Positions 32,765 to 43,828 of a DNA stretch of 64,000 nucleotides are shown here, in pieces (position 1 is the first letter of the stretch; each line of letters opens with the position of its first letter). A program made the translations under genes and the position numbers. The DNA lies in assembly GCA_022376925.1 (NCBI GenBank), contig JAIOJX010000003.1, forward strand, positions 39,541,874-39,605,873. The letters are read 5' to 3'. This stretch comes from Tragulus kanchil. Lineage: Eukaryota > Chordata > Mammalia > Artiodactyla > Tragulidae. The notes beneath the pieces were generated by a model. It was not told where the DNA came from. It made no database searches and worked only from the letters and a program-made list of their open reading frames with translations.

Positions 32765-35157
32765 TTTCTCTTTTTGACTTACTTCACTTTTTATGATAGG
32801 TTCTAGAGCCAGCCACTTCATTAGGATTGAGTCTTCTGCATTTCTTTTAACAGCTGAGTAGTATTCCATTGTATATATGTACCAGAGCTTCTGGATCCAT
32901 TCATTCGTCGATGGACATCTAGGTTGCTTCCATGTTTTGGCTATCGTATAGAGAGCTGCAATGAACATTGGGGTACAGGTGCTTCTTTCAGTTTTTATTT
33001 CATCAGGATATAAGCCTAAGAGTGGGATTGCTGGGTCATAGGGTGCTTCTATTTTTAGTTTTTTAAGAAATCTCCAGACTGTCTTCCATAGAGGCTGTAT
33101 CAATTTACATTCCCACCAGCAATGCAAGAGGGTTCCCTTTTCTCCGCACCCTCTCCAGCATTTGTTGTCTGCAGATTTCTTGAAGATGGCCATTCTGACG
33201 GGTGTGAGGTGATATCTCATTGTAGTTTTAATTTGCATTTCTCTAATAATAAGTGAGGTTGAGCATCGTTTCATGTGCTTTTGGGCCATCTGTATGTCCT
33301 CTTTGGAGAGGCGTCTCTTTAGGTCTTTTTCCCATTTTTTGATTGGGTTGTTCGTTTTCCCTGTGCTGAGTTGTCTGAGTTGCTTGTAGATTTTGGAGAT
33401 TAATTCTTTGTCTGTTGTTTCATTTGCTATGATTTTCTCCCACTCTGTGGGGTGTCTGTTGAGCTTTTTTGTAATTTCTTTAGCTGTACAAAAGCTTTTA
33501 AGTTTCATGAAGTCCCATATGTTCATTTTTCTTTTCAGTTCTGCTATTTTAGTTGGTGGGTCAGAGAAGATCTTGCTTTGATTGATGTCCTTGAGGGTTT
33601 TGCCTATATTCTCCTCTAAGAGTTTGATGGTTTCTGGTCTTACATTTAGGTCTTTAATCCATTTTGAGTTGATCTTAGTGTATGGTGTCAGGGAATGTTC
33701 CACCTTCATTTTTTTGCATGTAGCTGTCCAATTCTCCCAGCACCACTTGTTGAAGAGGCTGTCTTTGTCCCATTTATAGTTTCTCCTCCTTTATCAAAAA
33801 TAAGGTACCCATAGGTGCGTGGGTTTATCTCTGGGTTCTCGATCTTGTTCCATTGGTCTATAGTTCTGTTTTTATGCCAGTACCATACTGTCTTGAGGAC
33901 TGTTGCTTTGTAGTAGAGTCTGAAGTTAGGGAGGCTGATCCCTCCAGCTCCGTTTTTCTTTCTCTTTTTGACTTACTTCACTTTTTATGATAGGTTCTAG
34001 AGCCAGCCACTTCATTAGGATTGAGTCTTCTGCATTTCTTTTAACAGCTGAGTAGTATTCCATTGTATATATGTACCAGAGCTTCTGGATCCATTCATTC
34101 GTCGATGGACATCTAGGTTGCTTCCATGTTTTGGCTATCGTATAGAGAGCTGCAATGAACATTGGGGTACAGGTGCTTCTTTCAGTTTTTATTTCATCAG
34201 GATATAAGCCTAAGAGTGGGATTGCTGGGTCATAGGGTGCTTCTATTTTTAGTTTTTTAAGAAATCTCCAGACTGTCTTCCATAGAGGCTGTATCAATTT
34301 ACATTCCCACCAGCAATGCAAGAGGGTTCCCTTTTCTCCGCACCCTCTCCAGCATTTGTTGTCTGCAGATTTCTTGAAGATGGCCATTCTGACGGGTGTG
34401 AGGTGATATCTCATTGTAGTTTTAATTTGCATTTCTCTAATAATAAGTGAGGTTGAGCATCGTTTCATGTGCTTTTGGGCCATCTGTATGTCCTCTTTGG
34501 AGAGGCGTCTCTTTAGGTCTTTTTCCCATTTTTGGATTGGGTTGTTCGTTTTTCCTGTGCTGAGTTGTCTGAGTTGCTTGTAGATTTTGGAGATTAATTC
34601 TTTGTCTGTTGTTTCATTTGCTATGATTTTCTCCCACTCTGTGGGGTGTCTGTTGAGCTTTTTTGTAATTTCTTTAGCTGTACAAAAGCTTTTAAGTTTC
34701 ATGAAGTCCCATATGTTCATTTTTCTTTTCAGTTCTGCTATTTTAGTTGGTGGGTCAGAGAAGATCTTGCTTTGATTGATGTCCTTGAGGGTTTTGCCTA
34801 TATTCTCCTCTAAGAGTTTGATGGTTTCTGGTCTTACATTTAGGTCTTTAATCCATTTTGAGTTGATCTTAGTGTATGGTGTCAGGGAATGTTCCACCTT
34901 CATTTTTTTGCATGTAGCTGTCCAATTCTCCCAGCACCACTTGTTGAAGAGGCTGTCTTTGTCCCATTTTATAGTTTCTCCTCCTTTATCAAAAATAAGG
35001 TACCCATAGGTGCGTGGGTTTATCTCTGGGTTCTCGATCTTGTTCCATTGGTCTATAGTTCTGTTTTTATGCCAGTACCATACTGTCTTGAGGACTGTTG
35101 CTTTGTAGTAGAGTCTGAAGTTAGGAGGCTGATCCCTCCAGCTCCGTTTTCTTTCTC
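32765..35157. repeat. Direct duplication 9: 32765-33964 and 33958-35157
   Basis: The offset is 1194 then 1193 bp. It lies wholly in L1 ORF2, so the coding frame can be used to judge errors. The left copy lacks one T near 33773. The right copy lacks one base near 35125 and one near 35150. In each case the other copy preserves the ORF2 frame. Confidence 0.95.
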
Positions 35158-36890
35158 AGGATTGCTTTGGCTATTCGAGGTCTTTTGTGTTTCCATATGA
35201 ACTGTGTGATCCTTTGGTCTAGTTCTGTGAAAAATGTCAATGGAAGTTGAATAGGTATTGCATTGAATCTGTAGATGATATTTGGTAGTATGGTCATTTT
35301 CACAATATTGATTCTTCCGACCCAGGAACATGGAATATCTCTCCATCTGTTTAAGTCTTCTTTAATTTCTTTCATGAGTGTCTTGTAATTTTCTGTGTAC
35401 AGTTCTTTTGTTTCTTTGGGTAGGTTTATTCCTAGATATTTGATTCTTTTGGTTGCAATGGTGAAGGGGACTGCCTCTTTGATTTCATTTTCTGATTTTT
35501 CATTGTTTGTGTATAGGAATGCCAGTGATTTCTGTGTGTTGACTTTGTATCCTGCGACTTTGCTGAATTCATTGATTAGCTCTAGTAGCTTCGTAATAGA
35601 TTCTTTGGGATTTTCTATGTATAATATCATGTCATCTGCAAAGGGAGAGAGCTTGACTTCTTCCTTTCCAATCTGGATTCCTTTGATTTCTTTCTCTTCT
35701 CTTATTGCTGTTGCTAGAACTTCTAGGACTATGTTGAATAGTAGTGGTGAAAGTGGACACCCCTGTCTTGTTCCTGATCTTAGAGGGGATGCTTTCAGTT
35801 TTTCTCCGTTGAGGACAATGTTCGCTGTGGGCTTCTCATAGATGGCTTTCACTATGTTGAGATAGGTTCCTTCTATGCCCATTTTCTGAAGAGTTTTTAT
35901 CATGAATGGGTGTTGTACTTTGTCGAACGCTTTTTCTGCATCTATTGAAATGATCATGTGATTTTTGTCTCTCAGTTTGTTAATATGGTGTATCACATTG
36001 ATTGATTTGCGGATGTTAAAGAAGCCTTGCATGCCTGGGATGAACCCGACTTGATCATGATGTATGAGTTTTTTGATGTGTCGTTGAATTCTGTTTGCTA
36101 GGATTTTGTTGAGGATCTTGGCATCTAAGTTCATCAGAGAAATCGGTCTGTAATTTTCCTTTTTTGTGTTGTCTTTGCCTGGTTTGGGTATCAGGGTGAT
36201 GGTGGCCTCGTAGAATGTGTTTGGAAGTTTTCCTTCCTGTGCAATTTTTTGAAAGAGTTTTAGAAGGACAGGCATTAGGTCTTCTTTAAATGTTTGGTAG
36301 AATTCGGCTGTGAAGCCATCTGGCCCTGGGCTTTTATTTTGGGGTAGATTTTTAATCACAGATTCGATTTCTGAGCTTGTGATTGGGTTGTTCAAAGTTT
36401 CTGTTTCTTCCTGGGTCAGTCTTGGGAGATTGATCTTCCCCAAGAAACTGTCCATTTCTTCCAGGTTGTCCAGTTTGTTGCCATAGAGTTGCTCATAATA
36501 GTCTCTTAGAATCCTTTGGATTTCTGCATTATCTGTTGTAATCTCTCCTTTTTCGTTTTTGATTTTGTTGATCTCCTTCTTCTCCCTCTTTTTTTTGATG
36601 AGTCTCGCCAGAGGCTTATCGATTTTGTTTACCTTTTCAAAGAACCAGCTTTTTGTTTTATTTATTTGAACTATAGTTTCTTTCATTTCTTTCTGATTTA
36701 TTTCTGCTCTAGTCTTTATAATTTCACGTCTTCTGCTGGCTTTGGGATGTTTCTGTTCTTCTTTTTCCAATTGTTTTAAGTGGAGGGTTAGGTCATCTGC
36801 TTCATATTTTCCTAGTTTCTTGAGGTGGGATTGTATTGCTATAAATTTCCCCCTTAGGACTGCTTTTGCAGTGTCCCATAAGTTTTGCAC
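35121..36890 (-). pseudogene. L1 ORF2 reverse-transcriptase portion
   Basis: 589 open codons in the same frame as the endonuclease portion. They contain the RT motif series, ending in [15 protein letters not shown], with the thumb segment [15 protein letters not shown] after it. The frame is lost near 35150 and 35125, where this copy lacks single bases that the 33.9-kb copy retains. Confidence 0.9.
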
Positions 36891-36926
36891 GGTCGTATAT
36901 TCATTGTCATTTTCTTCTAGGAATTT

Positions 36927-37736
36927 TTAAATTTCTTCTTTGATTTCCTCAGTGATCAGTTGGTTTTTTAGGTAAGTGTTGTTTAATCGCCATGTGTTTG
37001 TATTTTTAGTGATTGTTTTCCTGTGGTTGATCTCTAGTCTCATTGCATTGTGGTCTGAGAAGATGGTTGATATAATTTCAGTTTTCTTGAATTGACTGAG
37101 GTTAGATTTGTGGCCCAAGATGTGGTCTATCTTGGAGAATGTTCCGTGAGCACTTGAGAAGAAAGTGTATTCTTCTGCTTTTGGATGGAACGTCCTAAAG
37201 ATATCGATGAGGTCCATCTTTTCTAGTGTGGCATTTAAGGCTTGTGTTTCTTTATTAATTTTCTGTTTAGATGATCTATCCATTGGTGTGAGAGGAGTGT
37301 TAAAGTCTCCTACTATTATTGTGTTATTATTGATTTCTTCTTTTAAGTCTGAAAGTATCTGTCTTATGTATTGAGGTGCCCCTGTATTGGGTGCGTAGAT
37401 GTTCATGACTGTTATGTCTTCCTCTTGGATGGATCCTTTAATCATGATGTAATGACCTGCCTTGTCTCTTAGAATCTTCTTTACTTTAAAGTCTATTTTG
37501 TCTGATATGAGGATTGCCACTCCAGCTTTCTTTTGATTTCCATTTGCATGGAATATCTTTTTCCAGCCTTTCACTTTCAGTCTATGAATGTCTCTAGGTC
37601 TGAAGTGGGTTTCTTGTAAACAGCATATATATGGGTCATGTTTCTTGATCCATTCAGCCAACCTGTGTCGTTTGGTTGGAGCATTTAATCCATTTACATT
37701 CAAAGTAATTATTGATACGAATGTTCCTAATGTCAT
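36927..37736 (-). pseudogene. L1 ORF2 endonuclease portion
   Basis: An uninterrupted run of 269 codons from the ORF2 start to a TAA stop. It carries the exonuclease-endonuclease-phosphatase family motifs: an N-terminal LNVNGLN, the metal-binding E in LQETHF, an IYAPN segment, GDFN, and SDH near the end. The stop lies in single-copy sequence here, so a sequencing error cannot be checked within the window. Confidence 0.88.
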
Positions 37737-37793
37737 CTTCTTAGAAGTCTGGGGTTTAGTTTGTAGGACTTCTTCTATTCTTGTATTTATTGG

Positions 37794-38685
37794 CTATATC
37801 AGGTCCTTTGACACTTGTTGTAGGGCTGGTTTTGTGGTACAGAATTCTTTTAGTTTTTGTCTGTCTGAGAAGCTTTTGACTTCTCCATCGATTCTGAATG
37901 AGATTTTTGCTGGGTAGAGAATTCTTGGTTGGAGGTTATTCTCTTTTAGCCGTTTAAATGTGTCCTGCCATTCTCTTCTGGCCTGCAGGGTTTCTGTTGA
38001 GAGATCCGCAGTTAGACGTATGGGGTTTCCTTTATATGTTATTTGTTGTTTGCTTCTAGCTGCTTTTAGTAATCTGTCTTTATATTTAGTCTGTGTTAGT
38101 TTGATTAGAATGTGCCTTGGTGTGTTTCTTCTAGGGATTATCCTGTATGGAACTCTTTGTGCTTCTTGGACATGGCTGACTATTTCCTTTCCCATGCTGG
38201 GGAAGTTTTCTACAATAACCTCTTCAAGAATTTTTCTTAACCTTTCTTCCTTCTTCTTCTTCTGGGACTCCTATAATTCTAATGTTGGTGCGTTTGATAT
38301 TGTCCCATAGGTCCCTGAGGCTTTCCTCAGTTCTTTTCATTCTTTCGGCTTTGTTCTGTTCCTCACCAGTTATTTCCACCAGTCTATCTTCCAGCACGCT
38401 TATCCGTTCTTCAGCCTCAGACAGTCTACTGTTGAGGCCTTCTATCGTATTTTTGAGTTCAGCAATTGAGTTGGTGGTCTCTATTTGCTTATTTTTCATT
38501 TCCTGCATGTCTTTTCTCAATGCACTAATTTCCTCTAATATTCTGTTTTCGGTGTTTTGCATCCTCATTAGAATAGTTTTTCTGAATTCTCTTTCAGATA
38601 ATTTGTCTATCTCCTCCTCTGTCATTTGAGGCTGTGATTCTCTAGCTTGGTCCTTCATTTGTGCAGTGTTTCTCTGTCGTTTCAT
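37794..38685 (-). pseudogene. L1 ORF1 (left rendition), frameshifted
   Basis: The RNA-binding chaperone of L1. The N-terminal part (38224-38685) has a long coiled coil with heptads such as SALRKDMQEMKNKQIE, and the RNA-recognition stretch NIRIIGVPE. The C-terminal part (37794-38195) starts MGKEIVSHVQEAQRVPYRI. The two are separated by single-base losses in 'ttcttccttctt' and in a T-run near 38230. The right rendition lacks both breaks. It ends about 60 bp before ORF2, the normal L1 spacing. Confidence 0.88.
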
Positions 38686-38967
38686 CTCTAGTGTTGTATG
38701 TTCTTTGATAGTGTGGGGTCTTGGAATCAGGGCTTCTAGTTCGAGGATCCTTGGTTTGATGATTGGTCAGGAGATGTAGGCTCTATGCCTGGTTTGCTAT
38801 AGTGTTCCGTGATATTAGTTCAAATAAATGAGGGGCAAGCGTGTGATGGTTGGAGCATTTAATCCATTTACATTCAAAGTAATTATTGATACGAATGTTC
38901 CTAATGTCATCTTCTTAGAAGTCTGGGGTTTAGTTTGTAGGACTTCTTCTATTCTTGTATTTATTGG

Positions 38968-39861
38968 CTATATCAGGTCCTTTGACACTTGTTGTAGGGC
39001 TGGTTTTGTGGTACAGAATTCTTTTAGTTTTTGTCTGTCTGAGAAGCTTTTGACTTCTCCATCGATTCTGAATGAGATTTTTGCTGGGTAGAGAATTCTT
39101 GGTTGGAGGTTATTCTCTTTTAGCCGTTTAAATGTGTCCTGCCATTCTCTTCTGGCCTGCAGGGTTTCTGTTGAGAGATCCGCAGTTAGACGTATGGGGT
39201 TTCCTTTATATGTTATTTGTTGTTTGCTTCTAGCTGCTTTTAGTAATCTGTCTTTATATTTAGTCTGTGTTAGTTTGATTAGAATGTGCCTTGGTGTGTT
39301 TCTTCTAGGGATTATCCTGTATGGAACTCTTTGTGCTTCTTGGACATGGCTGACTATTTCCTTTCCCATGCTGGGGAAGTTTTCTACAATAACCTCTTCA
39401 AGAATTTTTTCTTAACCTTTCTTCCCTTCTTCTTCTTCTGGGACTCCTATAATTCTAATGTTGGTGCGTTTGATATTGTCCCATAGGTCCCTGAGGCTTT
39501 CCTCAGTTCTTTTCATTCTTTCGGCTTTGTTCTGTTCCTCACCAGTTATTTCCACCAGTCTATCTTCCAGCACGCTTATCCGTTCTTCAGCCTCAGACAG
39601 TCTACTGTTGAGGCCTTCTATCGTATTTTTGAGTTCAGCAATTGAGTTGGTGGTCTCTATTTGCTTATTTTTCATTTCCTGCATGTCTTTTCTCAATGCA
39701 CTAATTTCCTCTAATATTCTGTTTTCGGTGTTTTGCATCCTCATTAGAATAGTTTTTCTGAATTCTCTTTCAGATAATTTGTCTATCTCCTCCTCTGTCA
39801 TTTGAGGCTGTGATTCTCTAGCTTGGTCCTTCATTTGTGCAGTGTTTCTCTGTCGTTTCAT
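38968..39861 (-). pseudogene. L1 ORF1 (right rendition), single in-frame stop
   Basis: Start at 39861 (MKRQRNTAQMK). A coiled coil, then the RRM-like NIRIIGVPEEEEG, then a TAA at 39412-39414, then the same frame continues to 38968 through HVQEAQRVPYRI and RHILIKLTQTKYKDR. The span is 297 codons, somewhat short for ORF1p. An upstream start may be missing, or the family is short. One nonsense change is the only break seen. Confidence 0.88.
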
Positions 39862-40026
39862 CTCTAGTGTTGTATGTTCTTTGATAGTGTGGGGTCTTGG
39901 AATCAGGGCTTCTAGTTCGAGGATCCTTGGTTTGATGATTGGTCAGGAGATGTAGGCTCTATGCCTGGTTTGCTATAGTGTTCCGTGATATTAGTTCAAA
40001 TACTAGCAACTGAGGGGCAAGCGGTG

Positions 40027-40900
40027 TGTCCCTAATGGGTGACAGTCATAAGAGCATGCAGATGTTTTCTAACCTAGTCATAAGATATATATACATACAC
40101 AGCAATAACCACATCTAACAAGTTTTACAGTGATAAAGCATAGGAAATTTTCCTGGCAAACGACACAATCAAAGATAGTACTTGCCCATTAAGCTCTGAG
40201 TTAATTAGAATAGTGCCTGGAAAAATAGATCTTGGGTAGGGTTCTGGCTTGGACTATTTCGTCATTGAAAGCAATTTTTAACTAAGACATGTGTTGGGAG
40301 TGAGAAGGTGGAAAATGTATGGGTAATGAGAAGGAATAGATTCAACTTGGAAGGATTTTATAGGGTTATGTAGCCAAGATTAGTGTGTTGTTTTGTTTAG
40401 TGCAGCTGGGAGAGAATAGTGGAGACAGGAAGGTCGGAAATATTTATCTAGGGGGTAGTGGTATATAGGAGAAAGTTTTAGATTTAGAACATAGAAGGAG
40501 GAAGGAGTGGGAAAGAGGAAAGAAAATTGGAAGTTCAAGAATTAAAATTAAAAAAAAATTAATAATAAAAAAATTAATAATTAAAAATCAAAAAAATTTA
40601 AAATTACAAAAAAAAAAAACCGAGGAGAAACTTAATAAGAAGAGATCAAAGAGAGAGAGAGAGAGAAAAAAAAAAAAAAAAACCCAAACCTGACCAATTA
40701 AACGAATAAGCAGAACCGTCCACAACAGATAAACAAAAAAGCTAAATACTGTCCCTGGTTTTTATCCTCTCATCTGTCTGGAAGCCAGTCTGCTCTCGAT
40801 GGTGTTGTCTTGATGATGCAGCCTTTTCCTTATGGCACCGGTCTGCAAGCTCAGATGCTGGCGGGGACGGCGGGCTGATCTCTGTTCGTTGGGCGGGGGC
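40027..40900 (-). mobile_element. L1 5' UTR
   Basis: Sequence upstream of ORF1 with no long frame. It contains an A-rich stretch (40540-40620), a (GA)n run (40650-40667) and a poly-A run up to 40682. The end nearest the SINE is GC-rich ('gctggcggggacggcggg'), typical of an L1 5' end with promoter activity. The boundary with the SINE head is near 40900. Confidence 0.65.
40640..40685. repeat. (GA)n and poly-A tract in the L1 5' UTR
   Basis: 'agagagagagagagag' is followed by a run of A. On the L1 sense strand this is poly-T followed by (CT)n. Confidence 0.85.
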
Positions 40901-41141
40901 TTCATTTATTTATTTTTCATCCATCTTTGTTCTTCGGCCCATGTGGGCCTCCCATCGCGGTGGCCTCTCTTGTCACAGAGCACCGGCTCTGGGCGCATGT
41001 GCTCCAGAGCTCCGACTCGGTAATTGGACACATTGGTCCAGCCGCTCCGCTGCACGTGGGATCTTCCCACGCCAGGGATAGAAGCGGCGTCCCTTGCACT
41101 GCAAGGCGGTGTCCTTACCCACTGGACCACCAGGGAAGCCC
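40901..41141 (-). mobile_element. CHR-type SINE head of the composite
   Basis: Minus strand from 41141: 'ggggcttccctggtggtcc', 'cggagcggctggaccaatg', 'cgcccagagccggtgctc' and 'gatggatgaaaaataaat', then abrupt change to L1 5' sequence. The normal SINE end ('gaccaatagaagtggcc') is missing here; its counterpart lies beyond the L1 at 31149-31183. Confidence 0.85.
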
Positions 41142-41235
41142 CACTCTAGTATTCTTGTCTGGAGAATTCCATGGCTCATCCATGGGTTGCTAAGAGTCAG
41201 ACAGTACCGAGCAACTTCGCTTTCACTTTGACTAA
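41142..41235 (+). mobile_element. Bov-tA SINE, 3' half of the element split by the composite
   Basis: It begins with the target-site duplication 'cactctagtattctt' and continues 'gtctggagaattccatgg' and 'gctaagagtcagacagtacc' to the 3' end. Confidence 0.88.
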
Positions 41236-41296
41236 TCAAGTTGTAAGGTGTTTAAAGTATACAGTGTGATGATTAGTTATCTGTATACATTGTGAA

Positions 41297-41515
41297 GGGA
41301 CATACCCAATGGCTCAGTGGTAGAAAAATCTGGCTGCAGAGCAGGAGTCTTAGGAGATGGGGCTGGATCCCTGGGTCAGGAAGATGCCCTGGAGGAGGGA
41401 ATGACAACTCACTCCAATATTCTTGCCTGGGAAATCCCACGGAGAGAGAAGCCTGGTGAACTTACAGTTCATGGGATCACAGAGTTGAGTATGACTCTGA
41501 CTGAACACACATGCA
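41297..41515 (+). mobile_element. Bov-tA SINE
   Basis: Head 'gggacatacccaatggctc', centre 'caatattcttgcctgggaaa', end 'gtatgactctgactgaac'. It is diverged. Confidence 0.83.
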
Positions 41516-41574
41516 TGCATTGTGAAAGGATGTTCCCCTCCCCTCCATGGAGTTAATTAGTACATCTATCTCCC

Positions 41575-41796
41575 TGTGTGCTCAGTTGCTTCAGTCGTGT
41601 CAGATTCTATGTGACCTGATGGACTATAGCCCATTCGGCTCCTCCGTCCATAGGATTTTCCAGTCAAGAATATCTCAGTGGGGTTGCCATGCCCTCCTCT
41701 AGAGGATCTTCCCAAACTGAAGATCAAACTCATGTTTCCTGTGTCCCCTGCATTAAAGACTGATTCTGTACCCACTCAGTCACCCGGGAAACCCAT
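41575..41796 (-). mobile_element. Bov-tA SINE
   Basis: Complete reverse complement from 'tgctcagttgcttcagtcg' to 'cagtcacccgggaaaccc'. Confidence 0.85.
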
Positions 41797-41844
41797 CTAT
41801 CACCCTATATACTTTGCGTGTGTGTGTGAGGGGAACACTTAAAT

Positions 41845-42050
41845 TATACTCTATTTGCAAATTTCAGTCATACAATGTAATGTTTTTAACCATATTCACC
41901 ATGTTATACAATAAGTCCTCAGACTTTATCTTATAACTGAAAGTTTATACCCTTGTACAAACCTCTCCCTTTTCCCCTCATGTTCATGTACTTCTGTAGC
42001 TTCTGAACTTACAGTCTAATAACGTTTTGCCCTTCTAGTCTATGTTCTAG
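41845..42050 (-). mobile_element. Old L1 3' fragment
   Basis: 'caccatgttatacaataagt' and 'ctgaaagtttatacccttg' resemble reverse-complement 3' UTR of old L1. Part is repeated at 43065-43170. Confidence 0.45.
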
Positions 42051-42321
42051 CTGCTTAAGGGTAAAGAAGAAGTCTGTTACCTTCACAGTTATATCTCCTT
42101 CCCTGAGTGCATAGTAGGGGTTCTCTAAAAATTTTCCAAATGACTCAAGAAAAGTTCATTTTAAAATAGAGTTGAGGAAGCTGATTCCATAGAGACAGAA
42201 GGACATTTCTTCACTCTTGGAACTCAAATCCCAAACAAGGAAAGACATAAATGGTCACATGGTAGAGGCATAGGTAGGAGTCTCTGAGAGCACAGAGGGG
42301 AGAATGAGAACAATCATCTGG

Positions 42322-42440
42322 AGACTTCCTTGGTGGTCCAGTGGTTAATGTTTGCCCCCAATGCAGGGTGCATGGGTTTGATCCCTGATCAGGGTGTTAA
42401 AAGCTCACATGCTGCCTGGCACAGTGGAAAAAACCAAAAA
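42322..42440 (+). mobile_element. Older CHR-type SINE (left rendition)
   Basis: Head 'gacttccttggtggtccag', B-box-like 'gggtttgatccctgatc', end 'ggcacagtggaaaaaacc' plus a poly-A run. The twin is 43442-43572. Confidence 0.8.
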
Positions 42441-42709
42441 AAAAAAAAAAAAAAGACACCAAAAAACCCCCAAACCCATCAGTAGCAACAAGCGTCTGGG
42501 AGAGTTAGCATTTGGACCTAAAGCTTGAATCTGTCCTACCTGACCTATCAGGTTCTTCCCTGTCTACAAGTGTGCAGGTCCTCATGCTAATTCTCTGATA
42601 GCAAACAGGGAAGGGACAGAAGAGTCTTCTCTGAAGAAGAATTACCTCATAAGACAGCTAGGGAAGGAGGACGGGAAGGAGGAGGAATTTTTTTTCTAAC
42701 CGTTTAAAT

Positions 42710-42915
42710 TTGGCAGGTAAAGGACATGCCTGCCAATGCAGGAGACCTTAAGAGACATGGCTTCAATCTCTGGGTAAGGAAGATCCCCTGGAGGAGGGCA
42801 CGGAAACCCACTCCAGCACTGTTGCCTGGAGAATCCCCACAGAGAGAGGAGACTGGTGGGCTACAGTCTGTAGGATTGCAAAGAGCCCTATGTGACTAAA
42901 GTGACTTGGCACATA
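42710..42915 (+). mobile_element. Bov-tA SINE (left rendition)
   Basis: 'gacatgcctgccaatgcagg', 'agatcccctggaggaggg' and 'gactggtgggctacagtctg' in order. The twin is 43829-44036. Confidence 0.85.
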
Positions 42916-43441
42916 CACACACAGTACTCTGAAGTAAACTGTGTCAGATTCTGAATTTGGGGCTCAAGAGAAAACAATCAAGGATAAAACTGTAACTTTG
43001 GAAGCCATAGCATGAAAGCAATATTTGAAACTTTGTGGGAAAGTGAGATTGCCTATATATTAATAGTTTATACCCTTGTACAAACCTCTCCCTTTTCCCC
43101 TCATGTTCATGTACTTCTGTAGCTTCTGAACTTACAGTCTAATAACGTTTTGCCCTTCTAGTCTATGTTCTAGCTGCTTAAGGGTAAAGAAGAAGTCTGT
43201 TACCTTCACAGTTATATCTCCTTCCCTGAGTGCATAGTAGGGGTTCTCTAAAAATTTTCCAAATGACTCAAGAAAAGTTCATTTTAAAATAGAGTTGAGG
43301 AAGCTGATTCCATAGAGACAGAAGGACATTTCTTCACTCTTGGAACTCAAATCCCAAACAAGGAAAGACATAAATGGTCACATGGTAGAGGCATAGGTAG
43401 GAGTCTCTGAGAGCACAGAGGGGAGAATGAGAACAATCATC

Positions 43442-43572
43442 TGGAGACTTCCTTGGTGGTCCAGTGGTTAATGTTTGCCCCCAATGCAGGGTGCATGGGT
43501 TTGATCCCTGATCAGGGTGTTAAAAGCTCACATGCTGCCTGGCACAGTGGAAAAAACCAAAAAAAAAAAAAA
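43442..43572 (+). mobile_element. Older CHR-type SINE (right rendition)
   Basis: Twin of 42322-42440 with a shorter A-run. Confidence 0.8.
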
Positions 43573-43828
43573 GACACCAAAAAACCCCCAAACCCATCAG
43601 TAGCAACAAGCGTCTGGGAGAGTTAGCATTTGGACCTAAAGCTTGAATCTGTCCTACCTGACCTATCAGGTTCTTCCCTGTCTACAAGTGTGCAGGTCCT
43701 CATGCTAATTCTCTGATAGCAAACAGGGAAGGGACAGAAGAGTCTTCTCTGAAGAAGAATTACCTCATAAGACAGCTAGGGAAGGAGGACGGGAAGGAGG
43801 AGGAATTTTTTTTCTAACCGTTTAAATT

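Larger units (their letters stand above)
30696..33095. repeat. Direct duplication 8: 30696-31891 and 31899-33095
   Basis: The offset is 1203-1204 bp with a short joint. The unit contains a Bov-tA half, the SINE tail and the L1 3' end. The copies differ in the G-rich run (31155 against 32358) and in a homopolymer run near 31193. Confidence 0.94.
32726..37736 (-). pseudogene. L1 ORF2 (endonuclease, reverse transcriptase, Cys-rich end), disrupted
   Basis: Read from 37736 downward. The AP-like endonuclease (36927-37736) has an N-terminal SIITLNVNGLNAP, then CCLQETHF, VGDFNTPL and SDHNAM. An in-frame stop (36927-36929) follows. The same frame continues into the reverse transcriptase (35121-36890) with [40 protein letters not shown] and the FADDMILY catalytic box. 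The C-terminal part (33926-34903, repeated at 32726-33709) holds a C-x3-C-x8-C-x3-C zinc-knuckle-like cluster with the usual histidine. Removing one duplicated 1193-bp unit leaves about 1,270 codons, normal for ORF2p. The product nicks target DNA and primes cDNA synthesis on L1 and SINE RNA. This copy cannot make a complete protein as presented. Confidence 0.9.
37674..40026. repeat. Direct duplication 10: 37674-38845 and 38848-40026
   Basis: The offset is 1174 bp and the units abut. The left copy's final bases are corrupted: 'tcaaataaatgagg' stands for 'tcaaatactagcaactgagg'. It covers ORF1 and the start of the 5' UTR of the L1. Confidence 0.94.
31184..40900 (-). mobile_element. L1 LINE, near full length, inflated by three duplications
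   Basis: Poly-A appears as a T-run at 31184-31198. The 3' UTR, ORF2, a short inter-ORF gap, ORF1 and a 5' UTR up to about 40900 are all present. After removing duplications 8, 9 and 10 the length is about 6.1 kb, as expected for a full-length L1. ORF1 and ORF2 each carry one in-frame stop in the best available copy. Other frame breaks are explained by differences between duplicated copies. It was a young element but is not intact as presented. Confidence 0.9.
31149..41141 (-). mobile_element. SINE-L1-SINE composite insertion
   Basis: On the minus strand the order is: CHR-type SINE head (41141-40901), L1 5' UTR, ORF1, ORF2 and 3' end with poly-A (40900-31184), then a SINE-type tail 'gaagtggcccgcccgcccc' with a C/A-rich end (31183-31149). 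The whole is flanked by one 15-bp target-site duplication, 31134-31148 and 41142-41156. Allowing for three duplications inside it, the L1 part collapses to about 6.1 kb. The SINE head and tail belong to one family, with the L1 between them in the same orientation. Confidence 0.8.
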
